Made by a program: the position numbers and the translations under genes. From Hydractinia symbiolongicarpus (Eukaryota > Cnidaria > Hydrozoa > Anthoathecata > Hydractiniidae): DNA of 64,000 nt. Below the pieces are notes generated by a model. That model did not search any database. It was not told where the DNA came from and saw only the letters and a program-made list of their open reading frames with translations. Shown one piece after another: positions 41,747 to 52,169 of this stretch. Positions within the stretch are counted from its first letter, which is position 1, and each line of letters opens with the position of its first letter. The stretch spans positions 16,306,001 through 16,370,000 of the forward strand of contig NC_079876.1 of the NCBI RefSeq assembly GCF_029227915.1. Reading direction: 5' to 3'.

Positions 41747-44700
41747 ATGGTAGCTTTGCTGTGTTGTGGGTTCCTGCTGCTCCTTCTGTGTAACATCGTA
41801 AGGAAATGGGCTTGCCTCAGATCCTTCAAACATAGTTTTGGAAGAGCACATAACCGTAGAATGATCTCTCTACGACTTAAAAATAACTTTACTCAGGTAG
41901 GAAGCCCCACATTTACGCTAAAACTGATTTTTGTGTTCGTTGTATTTTTGAGCAATACAAAACCTTCGTTCAAAAGTAGCTCACCCAACAACAACGAAAT
42001 GAGTCGACTAGATAGGAGTTTCTTTTCTATCTCTTCACTTGATGCCTGCAATAGAGTTTCTGAAAGCCAGCTCACTCTCCAATTAAAATTATTGGCTTTA
42101 TCAAAACTTAAGCCAAGCAGGCACAAGTATTTCTATTTTTTAATCCTCTTGTCAGGGGACATCTGCCTCAACCCAGGTCCTGTTAAGTATCCCTGTTCTT
42201 CATGCTTAAAACCTGTGGCAAAAACACACAAAGCACTTTCTTGTGACAAGTGTGGATTATGGGCTCATAAAAAATGTGAGCGTATTTCTGATAAAAAATA
42301 TCAACAATTTATGAAGACTCCTGAAGATAAACTGTTTTTCGTTTGCAGTCCCTGTCTTTCTCGTAATTTGCCCTTTGCTAATGAGGAGTCATTTGGTGAC
42401 GAAATTCCGGACAACATCAATATTACTATTGATGAAAACTTTGATTTTGAGGCAATCAGAAATGGGAAGGGCTTAAAAATGGCCCATCTCAACATTAATG
42501 GTCTGTCATCCAAACTAGACTATGTTAAACTTCTGCTACATCAAACAAAACTTGATGTATTCTCCATCTGTGAAACCAAAATTGATGACACCATCACTGA
42601 CAATGACGTTAAAATTGATGGCTATGTTTGTTATAGGAATGATCGGAATAGACGAGGTGGGGGTGTTCTAATTTTTGTTAATGAAAACTTGGATAGCCAC
42701 CTTTTGAAACACCTTTACTTCGAAAATGTTGAATCACTATGGGTGAAAGTGTGCCTGAAAAAAACTAAACCTATTTACGTGTGTGGGGTTTACAGGCCAC
42801 CTGGAGGTAGTGATTTGCAGAGTACCGAAAACCTGTGTACTCATTTTAAACAGTGTTTTAACAAGCTCCCAGAAGAGAAAGAAGTTTTTATCTTGGGAGA
42901 TTTTAACTGTAACATGCTTTCAAAATATGCTCTTTCCTCCAAAATAAAGGAATTATGCTCCACTCTTTTCCTAAAACAACATATTACGGAGCCAACTCGT
43001 GTTACTGAAAATAGTAGCACTCTTATAGACTTGATACTTTCTAACAGTTCTTGTATTTCTAAAACCGGTGTCATGGATTTAGGCATCAGTGATCACAATT
43101 TAGTTTATGTGATCAGAAAATTCAAAAGGCCAAAATTTGAACCTAAAACATGCAAGGTTCGTAGCTACAAGAACTTCAGTGAAGAGGCTTTTCTGAAGGA
43201 CCTCAGGAATTTAGACTGGTCATATTTTAATAATTATGATGACCTTGATAAAGCATGTGAGAAACTGAATAAAAATGTTAAAACAGTGGCTGACAAACAT
43301 GCCCCTTTCAAAACACATAGATTTTCTGGCCGTGTTGAGGCATGGGTCACTGATGAATTAATAATAGCCATCAAAGAAAGAGACTTCTTGAAACGGAAAG
43401 CATCAAAAACAAAATCCATCATAGACTGGGAAGCTTTCAAACAAAAAAGGAACCAGGTAATAGGTCTCAAAAATCGACTCAAAAACGAGTACTATAATGA
43501 CGTTTTGCAGGACTTTCAAAAACGGCCAAAACAACTTTGGAAAACCCTAAAAAAACTGGTTCCTGATAAGTCAGGCAATACTACCTCGATAAAACGAGTA
43601 GTCCAAAACGATGGTACAGAAACTTCTCACCCAAAAGAAATTTCCAACACATTCAATTCATTTTTTGTCAGTGTTGGTGCCAAACTAGCCTCTAAATTTT
43701 CTTCTGACACTACTAATGTTAATCCACCTGTTAGCGGACACGATTTTCGGTGGGCTCGTATTGAGACCAAAAGTGTCGAAAAAATAATTAGATCACTAAA
43801 ACTTAATAAAGCTACAGGCTTGGACGGAATTGGTTCACGACTGCTAAAAGCAGGTTCGTCAGTTTTAAGTATTTATTTATCAAGTCTTTTCAACAAATCT
43901 TTATTTACTGGTTATGTACCTAAATGTTGGAAGACTAAAAGGGTCTCGCCTATTTTTAAAAGTGGCAATAAAACAGATCCTACTAATTATCGGCCTATCT
44001 CCATTTTGCCAATTCCTATGAAAATTTTTGAAAAGTTAGTGCATGAGCAAATGTCTCATTTTATTTCTGAGCACAACTTCCTGAATGACAGACAGTCCGG
44101 ATTTCGAAAACTCTTTTCCACAGAAACTGCAGTAGTCGATGTCTCTGATTTTATTCTTACTGAGCTCGACCAACATAACTTTGTTTGTGCTGTGCTCATT
44201 GACCTTAAAAAAGCTTTTGACACTGTTGATCATAAAATTTTGTTAAAAAAACTATGGTGTTTTGGCATCAGAGATGCTGCCTTTGACTGGTTCGAGTCCT
44301 ACTTAACGGACCGAATGCAGCTGACTCTTGTAAACGACACAGGATCAGATCTGCTTCATGAAGACGCTTTTGGGGTGCCGCAGGGATCTGTGTTGGGGCC
44401 CCTGCTCTTTCTTTTGTATATTGATGACTTAAAATCTGTCATCAATTCAAACTACCACCATCTATATGCGGATGATACAATAATTATTTCGTCTCATAAA
44501 AACTTGGATACCCTTGTCTCCCAGGTCGAGTTAGAACTTTCGCAAGTCGACCTCTGGCTGAATAATAACAAAATGACTATTAATACGGACAAAACTGAAA
44601 CAATCTTTTTTGGCAACCACAGCCAGTTAAAAAAAATTGAGAACAAAACTATCAACTATATGGGTATTCCTTTGAAGAGGAGCGAAAAAGTTAAATATCT

Positions 44701-45259
44701 TGGGGTAACATTTGATCAAAAAATGCAATGGGAAAAGCACATTAATGACATAAATAGAAAAATACTAATTAAATATTCTAAAATTAGAACCATTGCATCC
44801 TGTTTAACACCTCACACAAAAAACCTTTTAATTAATGCACTTGTCATGCCATATTTCAACTACTGCTCCTCGGCATGGGCCTGTGCCACCCAAGGTAGAT
44901 TGGGAAAACTAGAAAAACGATTAAAATGTGTCCGTACCTTTCTTGGGAAAGAGAGGGAATATTCAATGAATAATTTACTCATCAAAAACGATGCCATATT
45001 AGTTTTCAAAGCCATGAATCACATTGCTCCTGATTACATGCGCTCAAAATTCCTTTTGACAAAAAACTGTCATAATCATCAAACAAGAGGAGCTTCAAAA
45101 AACAGGTTCACACTTCCCTTGGTCAACACGGAATTTGGCAAAAAAGCCTTCCCATTTAGAGCTGCAAAAGTGTGGAATAATCTTCCAGACCAAGTGACCT
45201 GTGATGGAAGTCTGCTTTCGTTTAAGACTTCCATCTCTAATGTATTTGGCAAATTCTAA
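41747..45259 (+). CDS. LINE polyprotein: 2A-like motif, zinc finger, endonuclease, reverse transcriptase
   Basis: 1170 codons from the first in-frame ATG (41747); the frame is open a little further upstream. Order of domains: hydrophobic N terminus; a 2A-like motif GDICLNPGP (about residues 137-145); a PHD-like Cys/His finger (CSSC, CDKCGLWAHKKC, CSPC; about 147-205); an AP endonuclease (MAHLNINGLSSK about 244, CETKID, ILGDFN about 382, ISDHNLV about 446); RT (KATGLDG about 685, IDLKKAFDTVDH, GVPQGSVLGPLL about 875, catalytic YADDT about 907); and a C-terminal domain ending in AAKVWNNLPDQV. All catalytic residues visible are conserved. It copies its own RNA at a nicked target site in the nucleus. 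Confidence 0.95.
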   Translation: MVALLCCGFLLLLLCNIVRKWACLRSFKHSFGRAHNRRMISLRLKNNFTQVGSPTFTLKLIFVFVVFLSNTKPSFKSSSPNNNEMSRLDRSFFSISSLDACNRVSESQLTLQLKLLALSKLKPSRHKYFYFLILLSGDICLNPGPVKYPCSSCLKPVAKTHKALSCDKCGLWAHKKCERISDKKYQQFMKTPEDKLFFVCSPCLSRNLPFANEESFGDEIPDNINITIDENFDFEAIRNGKGLKMAHLNINGLSSKLDYVKLLLHQTKLDVFSICETKIDDTITDNDVKIDGYVCYRNDRNRRGGGVLIFVNENLDSHLLKHLYFENVESLWVKVCLKKTKPIYVCGVYRPPGGSDLQSTENLCTHFKQCFNKLPEEKEVFILGDFNCNMLSKYALSSKIKELCSTLFLKQHITEPTRVTENSSTLIDLILSNSSCISKTGVMDLGISDHNLVYVIRKFKRPKFEPKTCKVRSYKNFSEEAFLKDLRNLDWSYFNNYDDLDKACEKLNKNVKTVADKHAPFKTHRFSGRVEAWVTDELIIAIKERDFLKRKASKTKSIIDWEAFKQKRNQVIGLKNRLKNEYYNDVLQDFQKRPKQLWKTLKKLVPDKSGNTTSIKRVVQNDGTETSHPKEISNTFNSFFVSVGAKLASKFSSDTTNVNPPVSGHDFRWARIETKSVEKIIRSLKLNKATGLDGIGSRLLKAGSSVLSIYLSSLFNKSLFTGYVPKCWKTKRVSPIFKSGNKTDPTNYRPISILPIPMKIFEKLVHEQMSHFISEHNFLNDRQSGFRKLFSTETAVVDVSDFILTELDQHNFVCAVLIDLKKAFDTVDHKILLKKLWCFGIRDAAFDWFESYLTDRMQLTLVNDTGSDLLHEDAFGVPQGSVLGPLLFLLYIDDLKSVINSNYHHLYADDTIIISSHKNLDTLVSQVELELSQVDLWLNNNKMTINTDKTETIFFGNHSQLKKIENKTINYMGIPLKRSEKVKYLGVTFDQKMQWEKHINDINRKILIKYSKIRTIASCLTPHTKNLLINALVMPYFNYCSSAWACATQGRLGKLEKRLKCVRTFLGKEREYSMNNLLIKNDAILVFKAMNHIAPDYMRSKFLLTKNCHNHQTRGASKNRFTLPLVNTEFGKKAFPFRAAKVWNNLPDQVTCDGSLLSFKTSISNVFGKF

Positions 45260-45491
45260 TGGAGATCACTTTTGAATTTTTTAATTTTTGTTTTTTATTC
45301 TTTTTCTTTTCAATTTTCACAGATTATAAATGTTACTATGTTTGATTGAGCTGAGGCAGTCTAAGGTTTATCATTTTTTGTTTCTTTTTTGTTCTAGTGG
45401 CCCCCAGTGGAAACAATCCACTAACTATAGGTTTTTGTGATTTTCTGGGCTAGCCACTTTAAATATTTATTATTATTATTATTATTATTAA

Positions 45492-46249
45492 CGGTTGTTT
45501 TAAAATCACCGTTGCGGTACCTGAAAAGAATTGAAGGGTATTTTCCTTGAATTAAGTGAGGCTAACCACATTAAATAATCTAAAGGAATTGATACCTCAG
45601 TATGCTGATATCTGCATTGCAGAAATAACCATGCTAGAAATTTTATTTATTCATTATTTCGCAAAGCACATGCAACAGAAGCAGTGTTACAATGGTTAGT
45701 ATTTTATCAAAATATAACAAAAAACAAAATGTTGATGCGATGATATGTCAAAAGACTTTTTAGATATTCTTTATGGGTTATTAACGAAAATAAAGATATA
45801 ATGTTTTACTATCTTAACAGTAATTTAAACGTGCAGGAGATTTTAATCTTCAAAAATCACTAGCACAAAGCTTAATCCTGACAAAGATATATTACTGTAA
45901 TACCATCTTCACTAATTTACTAAAATTCGAAACATTTACAAAAGCTACAAAGATCTTAAGCAAGTTTCGTTTGCTGTCGATGTTGCAATGATCTGACACT
46001 ATCTTTTTTGCCTGTAACCAAACGACCGTTACGAACAAATATTATGAAAACAAATTAATCGAACCAGTTGGTTTTCGCAAGGACTAAACTGGAGAAAAAA
46101 AACGATGTTTTTTGACGCGTTTCGTTATGTATTCTTACGCTTCATTTAAGTTTATACTGTATAATTTTTCCACTTGTAATTATTGGTTATTCTTGAAAAT
46201 GAGTGTTGACAACTGAACGTGTCGAAAAAAAATGTCATTTTTTTCTCCA
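45492..46249. other. AT-rich intergenic stretch
   Basis: No gene, RNA or clear repeat recognised between the LINE tail and the LINE fragment that follows. Confidence 0.4.
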
Positions 46250-46413
46250 GAACAAATTTAATTGAGGCAAACAATATTGAGAGAACTTTCGGCCACGCTG
46301 CTGCCCTCCACTTTAACGACCTTCCGTCCCAACTTCGGCAAGTGGAAAGCTATAATAAATTAACAAACCTAACAAAAAAATACTTTTCTGATAAGGCACA
46401 GCCAGACTTTTAA
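46250..46413 (+). pseudogene. LINE C-terminal fragment
   Basis: The translation contains RTFGHAAALHFNDLPSQLR and ends ...KKYFSDKAQPDF. The pattern R-x-F-x-x-A-A-x-x-F/W-N-x-L-P is the conserved extreme C terminus of CR1/L2-type LINE ORF2 (compare AAKVWNNLPDQV of the intact LINE at about 45166-45200). It is a truncated 3' remnant followed by AT-rich sequence. Confidence 0.65.
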
Positions 46414-47334
46414 GTTGTTCTGATTTTTAATTTATTTGTCTGTTTTATCTTAGCCTTATTTCGACTTGTCAGTTTTTTTTTCTCACTCAATTGCTCGATT
46501 TTGATTACTTTTACTATACTTTTTGATTAATTATTGCGTTTTTTTCTTGTTTCTTCACTTGTTTTACTTATTTATTTGATTTCTTTTGTGACGCTTTAAT
46601 TTATTCAGACTACCAAGCCTTCTTTAGCTTTAATCAATTATAATGGTTCATTTATCCTAATGCCCTTGAATACGTTTTTACAACTTAAAACTTTCGTATG
46701 ATTATTTGACTGCTTCTTTTGTCAATGTTCCCTTTTCTCATGTTCATTTTGTTTTTATTTCTGATTGAATTTATCGTTTGTACATTCATTTATTTTACGC
46801 ATTTCAGCATTAAGAACTATTTTTTGGCTTTTTTGCCATTTTAGGTCAAGTCGGCATACTCTAGGACTATAAGTCTAAAAAGACAGGGTATATCCCTCGA
46901 TATTTCTGAGGGTAGCAGTGTAAAATATGTACATCTATTTATCACTGAACCTTTTAAGACAGCTATAAAAAAGAGCAGTAGTTATAGATAACTACACTCA
47001 ATGATCATGCAGGGAGAAATCAATGATGTTAGTCCATATATAAATTATAAGTAAGTTTACTTACTGATTTTGTGCCATATTATTTAATTCAATCTTTCAC
47101 TGCCACGACACCAAAATGATTTTTATGAAAAGTGAAAGCCAAGCTACAATGTTGGTTTGGTAATTTTGCTGATTCAAGATAGCAGTTGTGACGCATGCGC
47201 AATAAAATTCTTCTCGAACCTTCAGAGAGGGCGCGGGATTTTAATTTTCGGGTATCCAGCGAAAAATACGTCGACTAGAGAACACATTAAAGTATGCACA
47301 TGGCATTGAAAGCCAAGTAACGAAAGCCAAGCCT
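46414..47334. other. AT-rich stretch without gene
   Basis: T-rich sequence, perhaps the 3' UTR of the LINE fragment at the left. No gene seen. Confidence 0.4.
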
Positions 47335-47340
47335 AAAACT

Positions 47341-48885
47341 TACGGTGGCCCACAAATGTCAAGGCACAAATCTACCCAACGGCACAAAAGAACTCCCCGG
47401 CACAAAAAAATGCCACGGCTCAAAAAAAATATGTTCACAACTTATAAAAATATATCACGGCAAAAAAAAGGAACGGCACAAAGAAAAGTTACGGCGCAAA
47501 AAATTGCCACGGCACAAAGAAAAAACCCTCCGAAGGAGAGCACAAATTTGTTCTTATTTATTTATTTATCGAGATTTTTATGTTGTATACAGAGTATTTT
47601 GATTAGTTTGAGCCGTAACGTAATCGAAATACTCTGTATACACGTCATGTTCGTTTTTTTGTACTGTGTGGCTCCATACGTATTGAATATCCCTGTTGTT
47701 GACAGAAACCTTTTGATCTTGCCCTCCAATCTTTCTCGCAAAAAAAATATGGAATCAGGACGCCCAGCTACACCCTCGTGTTTTGAATTACGTATGTAAT
47801 GCGTATTCCAGTGCTTAACTATATTATCTAAATCATTTTGAATTATTCCAACAAAGCAGTAGCACAACAATTGTTTATCCAGTTCACGCGTAAGATCAAT
47901 AACGCCTTGCGATTCTAAATCTTTAAAAAAGTTTCGCCACCAGGAGGATCTGTTTTGCTAAAATAAGACCACCATGATTCTATCCTTAGATTTCTTGTAG
48001 ACGGTGGATAGCGATGAGCGTCAGGGTTGTCATGAAAAAAGCTTGGATAGTAGCCGTTATTTCATTTTCAGTTCCTAAGTCAGTGATTAACTCCATTGTA
48101 CAACCATCTGTTTCTGTTATTGCATTTAGGTACATGGAAGCTATACGATCTGGTGATTTGTTTGTTCTAGTCACGCGTAACCACATAATCTTACGGCTAA
48201 ATCCATCAATACATCCATGTATTTATCATACCCATCAATATGCCATGCATAGTAGGTCCTGGATTTCTGTAAAGCCTTCTGCGCAGTTTCCGAGCCTGTC
48301 TCACAACACCAACAGGATCCAATTCTTTTAATAAAGATTGTACTATATTTCTGGGTACTTAAAGACCTTCGATGCGCAATGTGTGTCAAATTGTTCGGTA
48401 ACCACCACATGATCCTGGACCATCTATAATTTCTTCAACACGTTTTTTTCACTTTTGCATGCACATCGTTACTTATAGAACCGCGTCGTGGGGATAAGCC
48501 ACGGGGATAACCTACTTAACAGTGTACTTCTGCTAATGTTTAATCCAAAGCGAGATAAATGACCTGAGATTACTTCGTATTCAAAACCACTTTTAAAATA
48601 GTACTTAATAACGCTTTCCTCGTCTATTTCTACGTTCTCATCGTCCGTAGATTCGTTTTAAAAAAAAAGGGACATTGTTATATTTTGTGCAGTGGTTTTT
48701 TTTGTGCCGTGACTTTTTTCTGTGCTGTGGTTTTTTTTTTTGTGCCCTGGTGCATTTTTATACGTTGTGGATATTATTTTTTTGTGCCATGGAGTTTTTT
48801 TTGTGCCGTGGAGTATTTTTTTGTGCCGTGGAGTTTTTTTGTGCCGTGGGGAAGATTTGTGCCGTGATACTTGTGGGCCACCGTA
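47341..48885 (-). mobile_element. IS3EU-like DNA transposon with subterminal repeat arrays
   Basis: Ends read TACGGTGGCCCACAA, inverted at 47341 and 48885, and are flanked by a 6-bp direct repeat AAAACT (47335-47340 and 48886-48891). Inside each end is an array of CACGGCACAAAAAAA-type units (47360-47530 and, inverted, 48690-48865). The interior holds a broken rve-type transposase on the minus strand. The 6-bp duplication and integrase-like transposase both fit the IS3EU superfamily. Confidence 0.8.
47562..48660 (-). pseudogene. rve-type (IS3EU-like) transposase, frameshifted
   Basis: On the minus strand the pieces appear in the right order but in different frames: an N-terminal helical part (EIDEESVIKYYFKSGFEYEV, about 48560-48640); then RRLYRNPGPT followed by WHIDGYDKY (about 48220-48300, first catalytic Asp); then WLRVTRTNKSPDRIA and ITDLGTEN (about 48080-48186, second Asp); and, last, VKHWNTHYIRNSKHEG and GRPDSIFFL (about 47740-47815). 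This set is characteristic of a widespread animal transposase family with an integrase core. Several frameshifts and stops show it is dead. Confidence 0.8.
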
Positions 48886-48891
48886 AAAACT

Positions 48892-49323
48892 AGCATAGAC
48901 GGGTTCTGAGGAGTTTATTTAAATTTTGGTTAAATATTTTTGTTACAAGAAAACCGGTGTACGAAGTGTTGTCTAACTTTCTGTAAGCTAAAATCCCTAA
49001 AAATATTTAACTTCCTCTTTGCAAGTGAAACAAGTTGAACGTAATTTTATTAAAAATCCACTTGTACTACTATCACTTCATATCAAGGGAGACAGCAAAA
49101 AATGAAATTTTTTTATCAGCGAAATTTTTCCTACTTTAAAAAAAAACCTTCCAAACTACCAACAACTACATCTGAAGATGTCAAATACCAACAGACAACT
49201 CACAATCATTACCCAAGAAGGGGGAGGAGGACTATTCATTAACAACAACAACAACAACAAACAATAAGACATTTTTTGGCGCTCCAATGTAAATGACAAT
49301 CGAGTGCTGCAATAAAGATAATG
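48892..49323. other. Short AT-rich stretch
   Basis: No gene seen; a (CAA)n tract lies near 49243-49262. Confidence 0.4.
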
Positions 49324-49666
49324 TACCTTATCGGTATAAGAAAGACAGCGAAAAAATTAGTCGCAAAATAAAAAATCGGCAAAAATATTAGTCACTTGGG
49401 CGAAATTTAGTCACTTTTTGCCTACTAAATTTTTGAATTTAGTCACTAATAAAAAATAATTGCGTAAAACTGATAAAAATTAGCAACATGGAAGAAAAAA
49501 CGGCAAAAAGGCGGTCGAAAAAAAAATTGGATTGGAAAAAAAATGTCGACAAAAAATTTGGTTGCGGTAATAATAAAAAAATCGGTAAAAAGTTTAGTTG
49601 ACAAAAATTATTAGTCAACCAGCCCAAATTTAGTCACTTTTTGCCGACTTTTTTATCGATAAGGTA
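49324..49666. mobile_element. MITE with TACCTTATCG ends
   Basis: TACCTTATCGGTATA at 49324 and its inverted partner ATCGATAAGGTA ending at 49666 bound 343 bp. The phrase AATTTAGTCACTTTTTGCC occurs directly repeated near each side (about 49405 and 49627). No coding capacity; a TA target site is possible because the ends start and finish with TA. Confidence 0.65.
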
Positions 49667-50323
49667 GCAATTTCCAAATTTATTTTCTTTGGATGTGCTG
49701 CAGCGTATTTTAAAAGAGATTGAACATAATATTTGAAATCTTCCGCCGCGCAAGAAGAGAATCAAATTAGACCTCCGGGGACTGATAAAAAAGTCTGGGG
49801 ATGAGGTTGGCATCGGGAAAACGGGCTCAAAATGGAGACAGCACTTTCGTTTTTATAACATTGGCTGGGCGAAGTCAAGTGGTCAAAAGGTTGTCTAGGT
49901 TATTTAAGTGAATTCCCAGGACCAGATAATGCTAGTGATATTTATTCCATGATATATAGCTACAATATCCTTATGGTCACAATCTCAAGTGGTTTGGCTT
50001 CTAGTCCTGCTGTGCCATCCATATCTCCATATATCATATCAAGTCATTTCTTTCATTCACTAACAAAACAAAGGAGCTGTTTTAAAAATCTATTAGCATA
50101 AAAGAGGAAGAGCTTTTTATGGATTGCATTGTATTTAATAGTGTCATGAAATTTTTTTAATTGTATTATCCTTCTAACATTCCAATGTTGAAGTCTCCTG
50201 TCACTCTCTCCCTTCGTAGCCATAGCCATCCTAGCTAGAGAGAGTGATAGAGATGAATACATGGAATCACAGCCCCGATATTTACTTGCACATGCATCTA
50301 AGTGATTACGTAATACCCGATGC
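49667..50323. other. Intergenic stretch without recognised gene
   Basis: No coding frame or RNA recognised. Confidence 0.4.
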
Positions 50324-50389
50324 GCGCGCAGAAATGGAGGTAAAAATGTAAACAAACTAAGTGGAAAAGTTACCTCCATTTCTGCGCGC
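50324..50389. repeat. Perfect 20-bp inverted repeat (hairpin)
   Basis: The arm GCGCGCAGAAATGGAGGTAA (50324-50343) is perfectly inverted at 50370-50389 around a 26-base loop. It is more GC-rich than the surroundings. Confidence 0.85.
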
Positions 50390-50876
50390 ACAGGAAAAAC
50401 ACAGCACTATGATTGAGTGTATTCCTGTGTGATGTTATTTGTTTAATTTTTGGCAGTAATCTTTTTGACTCTGTCTTTTAGCTGGCTGTGTGACAGGAAA
50501 AAGATGCTAGAATACACCTTTACGATAATTCGGGAAAACTAACACTTCATCGCAGCTTATTTTATGATCAGAGGGAAGGTAAACATCACACTTTTATAAG
50601 AGTTTATTTTCTTGCTGAGTTTTGTTTTTAATAAAAAGTCCCCATAAGTTGTATGTATCTTATAATTATAAACGTTTCCTGAAAATTTAAAAGAAATTGA
50701 TTCAAAGGAAGTTCAACAACTGGAGAAAACACGCTTTTGTCTCTAACAAAAAACATGTTTTTTACCTCCTCTCTTCCGATATTGTAAAACGATGGAGAGC
50801 CATAGGAACACATGTACAATTGAATTATTGTAAAAGTGTATTTGTGGTTTTTATTTGAATTCATTTAAAATCTTAG

Positions 50877-51035
50877 CAATGCCCTCAAGTGATGAAATGG
50901 ACCAATAATTACTCTGCTTCAGCTTTTTCCTGCCACACAGATGCCAGAGGCGAAAGAGCTTACCTCTCTGAAAATGTAAACAACAGAATCCATCTACAGA
51001 CATTTTTCATTAAGAAACAAAACTTGGTGGAAAAT
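50877..51035 (+). CDS. Candidate exon of an unrecognised gene
   Basis: A TCTTAG acceptor at 50876, 53 open codons and a textbook donor AAT|GTAAGT at 51035. The peptide has ordinary composition (HTDARGERAYLSENVNNRI). It does not join in frame to the RTN4IP1 exon at 52166, and no partner exon was found. It could be a separate gene, an upstream exon or chance. Confidence 0.25.
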
Positions 51036-52165
51036 GTAAGTTTCATACACTCTGTGTTTGTGTATGCAAATGACACAAACACGGTGCTTCTAAATTTGTG
51101 AGAATTATTGTCTTTTTTTGTACTGCAAATTAATAATAAATAATAAAAATTGCTGCATGATTTTGTTTTAAAGTTGGTTGTGCTGATGGGAACTCACATG
51201 TGACTTCCATCTACCTAATTCTTCCAATGTTTTAGACTTTAAGGTGGTAGTTTTAAAGACTTCTTGGGGTTATACATATTGTTTTTCTGGAAACTTTTAC
51301 TGTTGGAGCAGTCTTTTTTCTGTAGGTAGTATATATATTTTTTGTTATAACTGGCGTAAAAAGTTAAATTCTGCACAAGCAATATTGGATGTTATGTGTG
51401 CAAATAAGACCCGAGATTCAGTTTAATTTTAGGTGTGTGTGGAGTTGTGCAAGTGCTGATCATTTTAGAGCATTTATATTATTATTATTGTAATATTATA
51501 TTTGTATAAAAACATAGAAAATAGAGAAAAGTATGTTAAAACTGTAACAACACGTAATACTGAATTTCTTTTATTCAGTTAAATACTTTGTTTATCCTGC
51601 TTCCAGTAAAAAAGTTTCTTAAATCCATTACAGGGGCTATTGTTTCAGTGCAGAAAACAAACATTGTAGACGTTCCAGGAGTGTGAAGGTCTGAAGATTT
51701 TATTTTATATATATATATGTACAACCAACTCAAAAGTCGAGTCTTCTTTGACTAAACCTTGTTGACAAGAAAGTTCAAACTCACCATAATTATTTTTTTA
51801 AAGGAATTATTACTGTTCAAATAATATTTAACCTGTTTGGAGGCAAAAACAAACCATCATTCGAAAACGCAATTTTATAGGTACAATGCCACCACATACT
51901 TCCCCTATGGCAAGTAATGCATTGTAAAAAACGAAATTTAATTTTTTGTTGGAATATGCTTATATCATTCTTGGTTTGAAACATGCAAAAAATACATTTT
52001 CTGGGTTATTCCTGCAACTTCTATATACACTTTAAAATGCAAAACACATGTATGTTGTGGTATCACGCCTTTCTGCAGTATTTGATTGATATTTTGTGGA
52101 CTGATTTTTTTGTTATATAGGTATTGAATTTTATGTCTTTAATTACTTAAAAATTGTATATTTAG
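51036..52165. other. Upstream region of RTN4IP1
   Basis: AT-rich, with a (TA)n run near 51702-51718. The 5' UTR and promoter of RTN4IP1 are expected here, but no element is specific enough to call. The phrase TTTAAGGTGGTAG at 51238 resembles the end of the TTAA-flanked element at 37560 and may be a relic. Confidence 0.4.
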
Positions 52166-52169
52166 GCAA

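Larger units (their letters stand above)
41401..45491 (+). mobile_element. Full-length-looking LINE (CR1/L2-like)
   Basis: A 5' leader with a tRNA-like segment (41429-41477) precedes one long intact frame (41747-45259), a 230-bp 3' UTR and a terminal (ATT)n run (about 45466-45490). One-frame structure with zinc finger, AP-type endonuclease and RT, and a short-repeat tail, fits CR1/L2-group elements. The frame has no lesion, so the copy may be young or active. The 5' border is approximate. Confidence 0.85.

Noticed and set aside
48675-48893. Cys/Phe-rich short proteins near 48.7-48.9 kb
   Set aside because: They are translations of the GTGCCGTG(T)n subterminal repeats of the transposon.
50466-50577. 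An exon between a TTTTAG acceptor and a GTAAAC donor
   Set aside because: All three frames contain stops; it could at most be a 5' UTR exon, which cannot be supported from sequence alone.
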